Below, one piece after another: positions 25,306 through 37,195 of a stretch of 64,000 bases of DNA. The position numbers and the translations under genes were made by a program. How positions within the stretch are numbered: position 1 is the stretch's first letter; every line of letters starts with the position of its first letter. Source of the DNA: Benincasa hispida (Eukaryota; Streptophyta; Magnoliopsida; Cucurbitales; Cucurbitaceae); NCBI RefSeq assembly GCF_009727055.1, contig NW_024063779.1, positions 699,410 through 763,409 of the forward strand, read 5' to 3'. The notes below the pieces were generated by a model. The model was not told the origin of the DNA. It saw nothing but the letters and a program-made list of their open reading frames with translations, and searched no databases.

Positions 25306-26274
25306 TGAAGGACTGTGAGGCCCATAGAGAAAGCGAAGATTGTTCCTAATTTTCAAATTTCACAGAGTTTAAAACACAATAAAATAAAAATTATGCAAAT
25401 CAACAAAATTTACAACATGCTTCTGGATTCAATAGAGAAAGGGATTAAGGGTTTGGATTTATACTTACCCTTGAAGAATCGAATCCTCACGAACCTCCTC
25501 CTTCCAGTCACGAACACTTTGTACAGAAACAAACCTCAACATGGACACCACCACAAATGAACCTCTTGTATTCTCCTTAGGGGTGAGAATTACAGAGAGA
25601 ATTGTGGGCTTCTCTATTGATTTTGGGAGAGGGAGAGGGTTTGAGAGGAGAGGAAAATTTATGTGCTTGTGAGAGAGATTACTAGGAGTTCAAGACCATA
25701 GAGTAACCAGCAGACCTTCTCTGCATTAGAAGCAAGAAGAAGAACAATATCTTTTGTAACCTCTCATTCCCACATACATGATTAGAGAGAAACTAGGGGA
25801 GGGAGTTATAACTCCCTCGTTTTATTAAATTCAAATTAAATTAAAACTATTTTAATTTAATTAAAAATATGTAATTATATAATAACCACTTTATTATATA
25901 ATATATATTATACTATATGTTATATCTAATATAACATATAACTTATAGTTTGAATTCTCTCAATCATTTATGACATTTAATATAAATCAAATTCATATTA
26001 AAAAATAATTATATGAATCTCATCCATATAATTAGTATTTGAATCATATTCAAATATTTAATTCCTCTCAAAATAAACTTTATATTATAATGTATCAAAT
26101 ACATTATATTAATTATATCACTTATAATTAATTTAAATTAATTATATCATATATAATTAATTCTCTCAATTAATTTGAACAATTCAAATTAATCCAAAAT
26201 TAATTCTCAATAACCCTTGTTGAGCTACAGAGGTGACCTTAAGGACCTGTAGATTAAAGCTTCAATGGTACTTA

Positions 26275-28338
26275 TGAAGGAACTCCATTTACAGAGGACC
26301 TTTGAGCAGAAGCGGATTGTCCAAATTCCATTGTGATTGAACGCATGTATTTACAGTTATACAAAACAGATTATGCATAAATATCTTAAATTACAGAATG
26401 CTTTTGAAATAAAACAAAGGATCAAAAGATTATACCTTTGAAGAATTGTTCTCAAGATAAATCCCTCAATAGTACTTGTTCACGAACACAGCGAACAAAT
26501 CACGAACTCCTTCGAACAAGCAACAAGCAGAAACTCGATCCTCGAACCAAACAGGACACTACCACTTGGTGACCTTGGTATTCTCGGTGTGAGAATCCAG
26601 GAGTGGTGGACTCTGACTAATTTTGGTTAGAGGGAAAGTTTAGAGTTTTAGGAGGAAGACTATCGAGTAAACGAACAACACTATCGTGTAAACAAACAAG
26701 TCTATCGCATAGACAAGTCTCTTGATCGTGTAGATAATAAGGCTATTGTATAGTCTCTCAACCAATCGTGTAGAAATTTGATCGTTAATGCTTGTCTTTT
26801 GATCACTTAGTCCCAGAATAATAAAACCAATTTTAGTTTATCCCAATTTTCCATAAAACTAGATAAATACCCACTAAGGGTGGTTATAGAGAAAAAGAAT
26901 TTAATTATCAAATAATTAATAAATATAAATAAATATGATAACTAACTTATCATATTATATTTATAACCTATAGTTTTAATATTGCATCATATACATTATA
27001 TAAACCATAGTTCTTTTTCTCTATTTTATGGCATTTAATATAAATAATATTTGTATGAAATTTAATAACTATGAAACTTATTCATAGAAAATATATTTGA
27101 ATTATATTCAAATATTTGTTCCTCCAATTAATCAATAATGTATCAAATACATTATGTCAATTATATCATATATAATTTAATTAATTTTATTATATCATAC
27201 ATAATCAAATTCCCTCTTATTAATTTGAACATTCAAACTAACCCAAAAACTAATTCTCAACTTAAATCCATCGAGCTACCAAGGAGACCTTATAGGCCTA
27301 TAGCTTGAAGCTTTAACGGTACGTGAATAACTGATTAAACTCTTTAATCACATTATCCACCATCCATTAATTGTCGTGCACTCCACTAAAGACCGATAGT
27401 TATACTTTTTGCACTACATATATATTTCTATGTCCATTGGATATAACCAATCAACAGTACGATGACCCTTCACAAATCGATCGTAAGTACAGTTGGGCTA
27501 AATTACCATTTTGCCCCTGTAGTTACATCTAACTCCTTAAGTACCACCAATCCCTCTAATAAACAATAGATCATAGTCCCACTATGACTAAACCCCTCTC
27601 GGGCCAAGAGAGGGTGTGGCGCCATATTGTTCAAGACCCGAAATCACCCCTTAAGAGAGCAATTTATCTACTTACCCCTACTTCTAGGAAGGAATGAATT
27701 ACATCTTATGTAGCTGAGTTCCCAGCTCCCCAATCAGACGAATCTCCAAAATGGTAAGCTTGTTGAGTCGGCGATCTGGCTACTCTCATCCATGCAAATT
27801 AAAGGACCACCCGTATAGGTAGGAGTTCACAACTCACTCAGGATTAAGGTCATGTTACATATGGTCATCCTAGTGAAATGAAAGTCTCAATTATGAACTG
27901 CGTTATATAACGAGACTAAACATTTTGTGGTCCAGTCTTATACAAACTTCTTTATATAGAATATCCCCGCTCACATGTCTAATATATGAATGATCAGGAT
28001 CGGATCATTTGTAGCACTTTACAACATTTGTAACACCTACAAAGCAGGCCATAATCGTAGTGTCACCAGGATAAAGTATCCAGCCTTATCCACATACCAC
28101 AGACCATTTATGTTATCACTTAAACACGATCCACTTGTATGTCTCCACATACATGTTTAAGTTATAATGACAACCATGGATCTTAGTTTACTGGTTTGTG
28201 GTTAATGCAACTAAAATATCATATATTTCATAGACAGGAGTGAATAAAATATCATATATTATTAATCACATAATATTTGTTCATACACGTGTTTACAAAC
28301 TACAGAACCCTACGAGATTTAAGGCATCAACCCCAAAC
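26275..28338 (-). mobile_element. Solo LTR inserted in the outer LTR
   Basis: Opens TGAAGGAACTCC and closes near CATCAACCCCAAAC. Flanks are ACTTA (26,270-26,274) and ACTTG (28,339-28,343), a 5-bp duplication with one difference. About 2.06 kb with all the conserved blocks of the family. The outer LTR's sequence resumes right after it (GGATAATTAATTAAAATCC). At about 26,660-26,790 it carries degenerate CTATCGTGTAAAC/CTATCGCATAGAC repeats, as does the LTR at 21,274. Confidence 0.85.
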
Positions 28339-31300
28339 ACTTGGATAATTAATTAAAATCCTTTAATTAAATTATCCAACATCCATTAACTATCGGTCAC
28401 TCCATTAAAAACCAACAGTTGTACTCTTCGCATTACAGATATATTTTTGTGTCTATTGGATATAACTAGTCAACAGTGTATTAACCCTTCACAAATTACT
28501 CGTAAGTACAGCTAGGCCAAAATTATCATTTTCCCCTATAGTTACATCTAACTCTTTAAGTACCACCGATCCCTTTAATGAACAATAAGTCATAGTTCAA
28601 CTATTATCAAACCCCTATCGGGCCAAGAGAGGGTGTGGTGCTATTGGAAATGTCCTAAACTCGTAGTTCGTAAATAGTGTTAACATATTATATTTATCAA
28701 TAAAAGTATTATTGAGCATTTTATTCAATAAATTGTTGATATTGCGTTATATCCAATAACAAATCCATGACTATAACATGAATATTTTAACTTTATGTGA
28801 CGATATAAAAGAGGATCAAGTTATAGTATATAGCCAAAGAGATCTATAAATATATGGATGAGATTGGGTATCTCATCCTGGTGACACTATTGGATGCAAC
28901 CCATTTTGTATATTGATACAAATGATGTGATCCAAAAATAAATCATGTAGAGACATGTGAGTGGATGCATCCTATGCAATGAGTTTACATAAGACCGAAC
29001 CTCGAAATAGTCACTTTTCTTTATAACAACCGTTTACTGTTAAAACTGACTATTACAAACTCAATGACCTAGGGTAACTCGATCTTAATCCTAAGCTAAC
29101 TATGAACTCCTGTTTATTCGGGATTATCCTTTGATCTACATAGGTGAGAGTAATCCAATAACACTGCTCAATAAGCCTTCCATTTTGGGAATAAGACCGG
29201 ATAGATAACTGGGGATATAGTTTTGCAAGATGGAATTCACTTGTACCTAACTTAGGGTTAGTAGATAGGTTGTTCTCTTAAGCATTGATGCCTAGTCTTA
29301 AACAGCGGGGCCCCACCCTCTCATGGATAAAAGGGTCATAATTTATAAATTATATGATAAATTGTTCAATAAGCATGAGTAGGAGATTAAGAAGGAAGAT
29401 GTGTTACAAGGGTAAAATGGTAATTTTGACCCAGCTGTAAATATGAACGGCCTGTGAAGGATCGACTTACCAATTATGGTTAAATGGACAAAATTACATC
29501 TACAGTGAGGAGAGTGCAACTATCAAGCTATAGTGGAATGTCTTGATAGTTAATGAATAGTGATTAATTCGGCTTAAAGAGGTTTAACTGATTAATTGCA
29601 AACTGTTGGAGCTCATGATCTATAGGTCCATAAGGTCCCTCTACTAGCTTGTAAATTGGATTAGTAAGTTGAGTAACCTTGATGAGATTTGAAATAAGGG
29701 TTTAGAATTTGAAATGTTCAAATTCAATTAGGGTTTCTAATAATTGTATTCGATACAATTGAGATGTTTAATTTTTTCAAAATTAAACATAATTGGATAA
29801 TCAATTAATGTTTAAATTATGACTTAAATATTAACTACATGAAATTAAATTCATTGTAGTGAAATTGATATTTTACTAATTTAGTATTAGATATTAAATT
29901 AACCAAATTAATTAAAAAGTTTAATTAATTAGTTTTATCTCAAAATTAATTAATTGAATTAATTTTTATGAAACTAATAAACAAATAAATCAGTTTATTT
30001 ATTAAATTGATTTTAGAAATCAATTTTAAAAATTCAATTTGAAAAAACAAAAGGGAAATTCCAAAAGTTGGAAATTTTCACTAAAGGTACAAACGCCTTA
30101 TTCATCCAATTCCACCCAATCTTCATTAATTTCATGAATAAGGAGCTGGCCTTCATGCAAGCTCATTGATTGCATGTTACAAGCTTTATAAATTGAAGTG
30201 TTAGGCTAAATGATCGGCCATGCTGTAACACCCCACACATTTTTTTTTAGTAATAATGTAATTTCAGTAACTTTATTATTTGGAATTTCAGTAATTGTTA
30301 TTAGTTGGAGGGCATTTTTGGAATTGTTATAAGTACGGGAATTCAATTGTTGGCGTGAAATTATTCGATTTGAAATTCAAATTAAAAATTAATGGCAGGA
30401 ATTAATTTTCTTTTGAAACAGAAAGGAATTTAATGGTATAAAACAGAAAGAAATTAAATGTAATTATATTTACTTCCTTTTTTGTTTTATTATTATTATT
30501 ATTTAAAAAATTCAAACCCTACCCTCCTTTTCTTCCTCACGTTCGTGAGCCCGTCCGACGCCGCCCAAAGCCGCCGCGTCAGTTTCTTTTTTATGACCTC
30601 CGTCCAACAGTGCTCAATCGTCGTTCGCTTTTACTGTCACTGAATCTATCGATTTGGGTAAGATTTCTGCCGTTTAGGTTTTTTTTCGGTTGATTCTTGA
30701 ATACTCATTTACTTTTGACATCAATTGGCTGATACCCATTGTGTTTCAACTTTGGATTCAAGTTTGTGAAGATATTGAGGTGTTGTTCAGTTTGGAGTTT
30801 GTTTTAGCGAGTTTTCGTAAGTTTTATGCTTTGATGACCCTCTTGTGGATTAATTTTGGTTGTTGATAAATTTTGCTAAAGTCATTTGGAAGTGATTTTT
30901 TTGACGAAGCTACATATGGATAATTTATTTGAGACATTGGTAATGAAGTATGTATTTAATTCAAGCTTTAATCATGTAAGCCTAATTTCAAATTATGATT
31001 AGGGGGTTGATTCAGGAATTTTATTCAAGATGAAGAAGAGTTCGGTTTGCTAATTATTTGTGCTTAAAATTGGAGGTTTGGAAGTTGAATTCGAATTGGA
31101 CCACACCTTAGGTAAAGTTATCTGGAAATATTTTGTAATATTTGGGTGTTTGCAATTTGGCCTTAACTATTAATTTTAAAGCTTGGTTCATGTTTAGGCT
31201 TGATTAAGGATTCAAGAAATTTACAAAGATTCAATTTCTTTTGGGTTCGACCTAATATCAAGGTAAGTAATCTTACTACTATAACTGCCCACGGGCCAGG

Positions 31301-31478
31301 CATTAGATGTATGCTAGCATGTTAAATGAAGGTTATGACAGAATGACAACATGAAAGATTGATAGTATAACATGATTAAAGTATGTTATGTTACGAGATT
31401 CGAATTATTTATTTATGCATATAGACAGTTGAATGCTAGTATGAGATGGTATGTGTTTCCATGGTTGTATTTGATCCG

Positions 31479-31585
31479 ATGATGTTGAGGTATACATGTA
31501 TGTTGTAGAACCATGATGTTGAGGTATATGTGTATGTTGTAGAGCCATGATGTTGAGGTTTATATGTATGTCATAGATTCGTACA
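31479..31585 (+). repeat. Three tandem copies of a 34-bp unit in the gypsy LTR
   Basis: GATGTTGAGGTAT…GTAGAACCAT is repeated about three times with a few differences, just before the 27-bp minisatellite. The 69-codon minus-strand ORF over it is a by-product of the repeat. Confidence 0.8.
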
Positions 31586-31646
31586 GTTATGATTATGATG
31601 TTGAGACTGTGCAAATGTCCTTACTGATTAGTTAGATGCCCATTAG

Positions 31647-31875
31647 ATTTTGTGTTTTCTTCGGGATTCACCAATTTGTGTTTTCTTCGGGATTCTCCAG
31701 TTTGTGTTTCCTTCGGGATTCACCAGTTTGTGTTTCCTTCGGGATTCACAAGTTTGTGTTTCCTTCGGATTCACCAGTTTGTGTCTCCTTCGGGATTCAC
31801 AGCTTGTGTCTCCTACGGGATTCACCAGTTTATATTTCCTTGAGATTCACCAGTTTGTGTTTCCTTCGGGATTCA
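31647..31875 (+). repeat. 27-bp minisatellite, first block (~8-9 copies)
   Basis: Unit core is GGGATTCACCAGTTTGTG plus TTTCCTTC, with small changes between copies. Because 27 is a multiple of three and few copies contain stops, all three plus frames and one minus frame stay open, giving several overlapping repetitive ORFs that are not genes. The array stops in mid-unit at ATTCA (31,871-31,875) and resumes at 33,548. Confidence 0.88.
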
Positions 31876-33547
31876 TGATTCGGTGTTTTTATTAAGTGGA
31901 AATGTGGATGATATGCGTTGATGGATTGCATTTTGCACTCAAGTTTCCCCAACGAAATTCAAGTGTAGATTCCTCTAAGTTTCCTAGTAAGTCCAGGGTC
32001 GGTCACAGGGACTTGTGAAAATAGTTGCGTTTGTAATGTTTATGAAAACTTTGTGGTAACCAAGTAAATAAATAATGTGTATGTGTATTGTTGCATTGAT
32101 AAAAAAAGAAGTAAATAAAGGCGACAGATTTAAGAAAGATAGTTGCGTTGATAGATGCAATGAGTATGCGATGAACGGGTTGAGAAGGTCTTTTAGCTAG
32201 CGTTACTCGAAAATGCGTCAAACCTTGCGATCATGTTACAACCATGCACAGCAAGTCATTTCCCAATGTAAATGTGATGCTCCTAAGTTTAGGACGCATA
32301 TGTTGAATGTAAAATGTCCATAGAGCTTATTTCTAAGTCTCTACTCTTGTCCTATGCGTTGATGCAAAATGCATGAAAGTAAGGTGACTGCATACAATCA
32401 TACCTTATTGCTAAGATGCATGCGATGCGTTAATAACAAATAGTGCTCATTCCTAAGCGTCTATCTCCCGTTTATGTGTTCTAATCTGGTTCTTCCAAAC
32501 CTAGATTCTGACCTGACCTTCCCAAGTCTAGATCTTGTCTTTAGACTACCCTCCCGAGCATCTCTAATAGATGAATGAAGCACACATAAACAAGATAATC
32601 GCAAAGATGAAGAGTCCCTCATTATGCTAGCTAACTACTTCTCAACCAACTAATTTAGCTACTCATGCATAAATAACAGCGAGTGAACAGATATAGAGAA
32701 AAACATCTCATTCTTATAACTGAGTTGAGTACAAAATGACAATGGAAAATAAAGGTAGAGAGCCTAGTAGCAATTCCTTGCTGACCGAGGCTTTTTACAC
32801 TGAATCTCTATTCTGATCTACAAATGTTCTCACTTCCGCAGACGTCGGCCCTCTCTCTGTCTTGGAGCTTCCGATGCTTTCCCAAGCTTACCGGAACGAT
32901 CTATCGGCACACCTTCTTCCTCGCATCCGCCTTAAAATAGAAGAAAACTATGGGCAGAGGCGTGAACTTGTAAAGTGATGAAGTAATCGACTGCTTAACC
33001 CCTTCTCTAAAGAATGCACTTGGTATTTATAGAGTTTCCATGGTGAAAGGCGGTTTCTCTCTCCCGTTTGTATAGATGGGACAACTTTAATTCTCGACTG
33101 ATGCGCCGGATAATTGTCACTGATAAAGCTGAATGTACTTCATGACCATTATCGGCTGTCAACTTAATCTGGATCCGACTGTCGTCAGCTTTCTGTCCCA
33201 TCGCTCTTAATTGTCCTTTCACCTGGATGTGCCTACCATGTTGCACTGACCAAATTGTGGTAATTATTCTTGGGTAAATGTTTGTGAGCACGATCAATGC
33301 AAAGTCTTGCGGTGAAGTTGTACTCGACCAATGTATTCCTATGATCGCAATCTCTGCATTGCATTAATGCATTTTTTGCACAAAAATGTAAAGATCAATT
33401 ACTCTAATGTGTTGGACGCATGCCACCGCAATATTATAGAATTTATGCTTAATGGACGCAATTTAACATATTTCATCAACGTAATCCAATATTATTTAAG
33501 AACTTAATACCATGATAACGTGCATCGTGCATTTCTGCTCATTATTA
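31876..33547 (-). mobile_element. Unclassified LTR-like insertion inside the minisatellite
   Basis: Begins TGATTCGG and ends CTCATTATTA, with ATTCA on both sides. The interrupted repeat unit resumes exactly, so the borders are clear. 1672 bases. A minus-strand TATAAATA lies near 33,022-33,029, suggesting a solo LTR in minus orientation. A stretch GTCCAGGGTCGGTCACAGGGAC at about 31,991 is of a type frequent in plant retroelements. There is no polyprotein. The 96-codon minus ORF at 33,007 has no domain I recognise and ends next to the TATA motif, so it is not called. Confidence 0.7.
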
Positions 33548-33717
33548 ATTCACCAGTTTGTGTTTCCTTCGGGATTCACCAGTTTGTGTTTCCTTCGGGA
33601 TTCACCAGTTTGTGTCTCCTTCAGGATTCACGAGTTTATGTCTTCTTCGAGATTCACGAGTTTGTGTTTCCTTTGGGATTCACCAGTTTGTGTCTCCTTC
33701 GGGATTCACCAGAGGTA
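33548..33717 (+). repeat. 27-bp minisatellite, second block (~6 copies)
   Basis: The same GATTCACCAGTTTGTG unit continues from the point where the first block was cut. After the last copy the gypsy LTR proceeds with unique sequence. Overlapping ORFs at 33,512 and 33,520 are artefacts of the 27-bp period. Confidence 0.88.
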
Positions 33718-35288
33718 ATGGGCATACTTAACTACAGTAGGATAGGACTTAATCTCCTTCTTGTTTCATGTGCATATGTGTCTCATAAGGACTAGAGCAG
33801 TTTATATGTTTCATCAGAGGTGGGTATCTAGAGGACATAGATGCCCAGCCTGACCCCAATAGTGGGGTTACTTACTGAGTATTTTATACTCATTCTTTCT
33901 TAGGTTGTTGTTTCAGGTAAGGGTAGAGATGTACCGGCGATGGTTAAGCGGAATTCGTGATCGAGCCACTGGGACTAGTTTTTACGCTTCCGTTCATGAG
34001 ATTTAAAGTTCTTTTCATGTTTCTCTTAATTTTTAGTTTTGATGTTTAAAACTTACTTTTAAGAATCGTTTTTTAGATTTATTTATTATCCTTTATGATT
34101 TATGGGTACCCTACTATTAATTTAGTATTTGAATTTAATGAAAGTCTTTTGAACTTACCTTATTTAATTAGCATTTATTTCGCCATAACCGAGTGTCGTT
34201 TTGAGTTCCATGCATGCATGTATTTAGTAACGGCCTAACTTAAGTCCTAGGGGGTCGGGTCATTACACATGCATTCAAAATTTCTACCAAAATTCTGCAG
34301 AATTTGAAACCCTCAAGTCACATTCTTCAAGTCCTTCAAATTCAACACAATTCAGTGTTTCCACCATACAATTCTTCCTAAAGATTAGTAGAGAAAATCT
34401 CTGTGGTGGTCTACTTGAAGATTGAAGCACCAATTCGTGGTATTCTGCAAAATTTGAGGAGGAATTGTCAAAGGTATTGTATTATTCAAACCCTCTTGTG
34501 ACATACCATTGAAAAACATGTTTTAAACTCAAATTAAGTGTAATTAGAGTGCTTATTGATTCTAATTTCTTTCGTTGCATGTTAGTATACTCTATTAGGT
34601 GCCACATTGTTTAAGCCCCAAAATCAGTCCTTAAGGAAGCAATTTATCTACTTACCCCGATGTCAGGGAATGAGTGAATTCTATCTTGTGTAGCTGTGTT
34701 CCCAACTCCCCAATCAAACAAATCCCCAAAATTGTAGACATATTGAATCAGTAATCTGGCCACTTTCACCCATGCAAGTCAAAGGACCACCTTCATAGGC
34801 AGGAATTCACAACTCACTCAAGATTCAGGTCATGTCACCTATGGTCATCCTAGTGAAATGTAAGTCTCTACTATTAAAAGGATTATATAATGAGACTATT
34901 CATTTCGTGGTCCAATCTTATACAATCTTTTTGTATAGGATACCCCCACTCACATGTCTCCACATGAATGATCAAGATCAAAAAATTTCTAGTACTTTTC
35001 AACATTTTGTAATAACTAAAAAGCAGGTCATATCTGTAGTGTCACCAGAATAAGGTACCCAGCTTTATCCATCTACTATAGACCATTTAGGTTATCATTT
35101 AAAAACGATCCATTTGTATGTCTCTACATACATGTTTAAATTACATAAAGTAACCTAGGATCTTTATTTATTGGATTGAGTGAATGCTCATAAAATAACA
35201 ATTATTTTCATACTAACACTTTGTTTATATGAAGTTTACAAACTACAAGAATACAAGAGAGATTTAGGATACCAATCACAATAGTATG

Positions 35289-35480
35289 CGAGTGAAAAGT
35301 TCGGCGACTTGGATAAGGTGGTCATCCAAATCAAGCCAAGACGAAGAAATTCAAGAAAAAGTTGTTGAACCAACGATTGCAGATATGATATTGAGAAGGA
35401 GAAAAAGAGATCTTGGGGCAGTTAAGTGAAGAAAATGAAGAATATGAGATTTATAGTTTCTTGTTCTCTTATTTTATTAA
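35289..35480 (+). repeat. Segment 3 of the split ~0.9-kb repeat unit
   Basis: Matches the reverse complement of about 59,480-59,640, in conserved order: GCCAAGACGA, GTTGTTGAACCAAC.AT, GATATGA…GAGAAGGAGAAA and ATGAGATTTA…TCTTATTTTATT. In one frame the pair share VVEPTI.DM.L.RRKR, so the unit could descend from something coding. There is no intact ORF in this copy. Confidence 0.72.
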
Positions 35481-35554
35481 TAACAATAATAAAAAGAAGA
35501 ATAAGAATAATAATTATAATCTTAATATTAATAATAAACTGAATAATATATATA

Positions 35555-35790
35555 TGGGGAAATTATTTCAAATGGTAAAACTGTTGAGAATATTTACAAG
35601 ATATAACAAGATTTTAGAACTATCAATGATAGATGTTGATAGACACTGATAGACTTATATTAGTGTCTATCAATATCACTAATAGACATGATAGAAGTCT
35701 ATCAATGTCTATCAGCATCTATTATTGATAGTTCTAAAATTTTGCTATATTTTGTAAATATTTTGATTCATTTTTCTATATTTAAAGACA
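35555..35790. mobile_element. Foldback MITE with ~60-bp arms
   Basis: A near-perfect inverted repeat: AGATTTTAGAACTATCAATGATAG… near 35,608 and its complement …TATTGATAGTTCTAAAATTTTGC near 35,735, with a short centre rich in TCTATCA/TGATAGA. The outer parts (GAATATTTACAAGATATAAC and GCTATATTTTGTAAATATT) are also complementary. No coding. It belongs with 42,003-42,186 and the relic near 12,000. Confidence 0.75.
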
Positions 35791-35796
35791 GCTCAT

Positions 35797-35816
35797 ATAT
35801 ATATATATATATATAT

Positions 35817-35872
<56 letters not shown>
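35797..35872. repeat. Compound microsatellite (AT)n(AGAT)n
   Basis: About 11 AT dinucleotides followed by about 13 tetranucleotides of GATA/ATAG without interruption. Confidence 0.97.
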
Positions 35873-37079
35873 ACATTTAAAGTTTAATTCCCAATTATAG
35901 GTTTCTTTTTAAGTACAACAAACCATTTTCACATGTTTCTATATGAAACATTGAAAACATAAAAAAAATATGGAAAAAAAAGATCAAATTAATTTGATAA
36001 CAATATGTATAAAATAGTGAAAATAATATTTAGATACATTGAATTTGTAACAAATTTTTAAACCAATCGAAAGTTAGATAAAATCATTTTTGGTAATAAA
36101 TGATAAATTCAAATATAAGTTTGAGAGAAAAATCAGGAAGTTTTTGTATATTGTAATTAATTCGATAAGTAGTTAGATAAATTTTAATTTGATAATAAAA
36201 TATAAATTCAAATATAATTCAGAGGAGAAAAATTAGGAGGAGAGCTCGTTTATTTACAATTACACTATATTCATAATTTCATTTTCATTTAAATTTCAAC
36301 AATTACATTGTATTTATAAGTCCATCAACCAAAAAACCTACGAAATAAGTCTAACTCGTTATAGAGGCATAGCAAAAACAACAAGATTGCAAAAGTAAAT
36401 ACTTATTTGTTTGTCAAAAAGATAAATTAATGGTATAATAATATAATAAGATGATAATGAATAAAAGATTATTAAAAAAAATACAAAAAAATGATAAAAT
36501 TTAAATGAAATATACCGTTTTTTAGATGATAATGTGTATAAAATATTAAGTAAAATTCTAATCAAGATAAAAAAAAAATTAATTCGAATAAAAAAAGGAA
36601 TAAAATAATCTAAAATCTAAAATTATATTATAAATTAAAATCAAAATGGTGATAAACAAATGAAAAATTGATTAATTCTGAATAGTTTTGCAAAGGCTAA
36701 ACCAAATCAAAACAGATATGAAACCACCAATTCAAATTTAAAAATGGGAGAAAAATTCGGCACCTTTATCTTTTTGTTCTGTTAGGTTGAAGTCTCTTAA
36801 CCGACGATTCTATTTACATTGTATTTCTATTGAGAATTGATACACGGTCTCATAACAGACGATTCCATTTATACTATAATTCTATTGAGAATTAATACAC
36901 GGTATAGTAATTACACAGTACTCGAAAAAACTGTTAATCGACTATACCAAGGGTAATTTAAGGATTAAAAAAATATATGTCATGTGCGCGATATGATTTT
37001 GCCAAATATCTTAATGTTGCCATTTCTTAACAAAAATCAAAAGGTACCCTCGATTTTGTTATTTCTTCCCGTTTTACTT
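35873..37079. other. AT-rich region without a recognised gene
   Basis: Contains an imperfect two-copy tandem of about 55 bases at 36,804-36,915 (GACGATTCTATTTACAT… and GACGATTCCATTTATAC…, each ending ATACACGGT) and long A/T runs. The 68-codon minus ORF at 36,359 is low-complexity. No gene or regulatory element could be supported. Confidence 0.5.
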
Positions 37080-37195
37080 CATTTTTTTAATAGGGGTTAT
37101 TTTGGGTTGAAGAAATTTAATTGAATAACTAGATTGGGTCTAAAAAGTCTTTCAACCCAATCCAACCCATGAACACCGCTAGTGAATATGATATA
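37080..37195. mobile_element. Right arm of the hAT-like element (inferred)
   Basis: GGTTATTTTGGGTTGAAG… and CAACCCAATCCAACCCATGAACACCGC. The reverse complement of the end (GCGGTGTTCATGGGTTGG) resembles the left arm's start at about 15,893. Immediately to the right, minus-strand copia protease coding begins. Confidence 0.4.

Larger units (their letters stand above)
30224..34267 (+). mobile_element. 4-kb solo LTR of gypsy type, flanked by CATGC
   Basis: Opens TGTAACACCCC and closes GGGGTCGGGTCATTACA, the terminal pattern seen in long LTRs of plant Ty3/gypsy chromoviruses. The target duplication CATGC is perfect (30,219-30,223 and 34,268-34,272). Length is 4044 bases including a further insertion at 31,876-33,547. 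It contains a 34-bp tandem repeat and a 27-bp minisatellite. No gypsy coding region is attached. Assignment to the Tekay/Del-like group is by LTR length and ends only. Confidence 0.82.
28642..34597 (+). mobile_element. Plus-oriented solo LTR inserted in the outer LTR, flanked by GGTGC
   Basis: Begins TATTGGAAATGTCCTAAACTCG and ends TATACTCTATTA. GGTGC is found at 28,637-28,641 and 34,598-34,602. Its own sequence is 28,642-30,223 plus 34,273-34,597, about 1.9 kb. Both ends deviate from TG…CA by one transition (TA…TA). It is the same LTR family in opposite orientation to its host, and is itself split by the 4-kb gypsy-type LTR. Confidence 0.85.
25306..35283 (-). mobile_element. Outer solo LTR of the nest (1.9-kb family), flanked by GTATG
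   Basis: Opens TGAAGGACTG and closes …CCAATCACAATA, with GTATG on both sides (25,301-25,305 and 35,284-35,288). Its own sequence is in three pieces: 25,306-26,274, 28,339-28,641 and 34,598-35,283. Together they are about 1.95 kb, the same as the intact solo LTR at 5581-7522. The conserved blocks of the family continue across each break. The last base pair of the element is TA where CA is expected. Confidence 0.88.

Noticed and set aside
31636..31895. Repetitive ORFs of 60-81 codons, a possible repeat protein
   Set aside because: They arise because a 27-bp minisatellite keeps all frames open. Three overlapping plus frames and one minus frame are equally long, and the array is within a gypsy LTR.
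33007..33297. 96-codon minus-strand ORF
   Set aside because: Inside an LTR-like insertion, overlapping its TATA region, with no recognisable domain.
31647..33717. CRISPR-like regular repeats
   Set aside because: Copies are directly adjacent without spacers and lie in a plant retroelement LTR.
35797..35872. AGAT array as a regulatory array
   Set aside because: A plain compound microsatellite with no sign of constraint.
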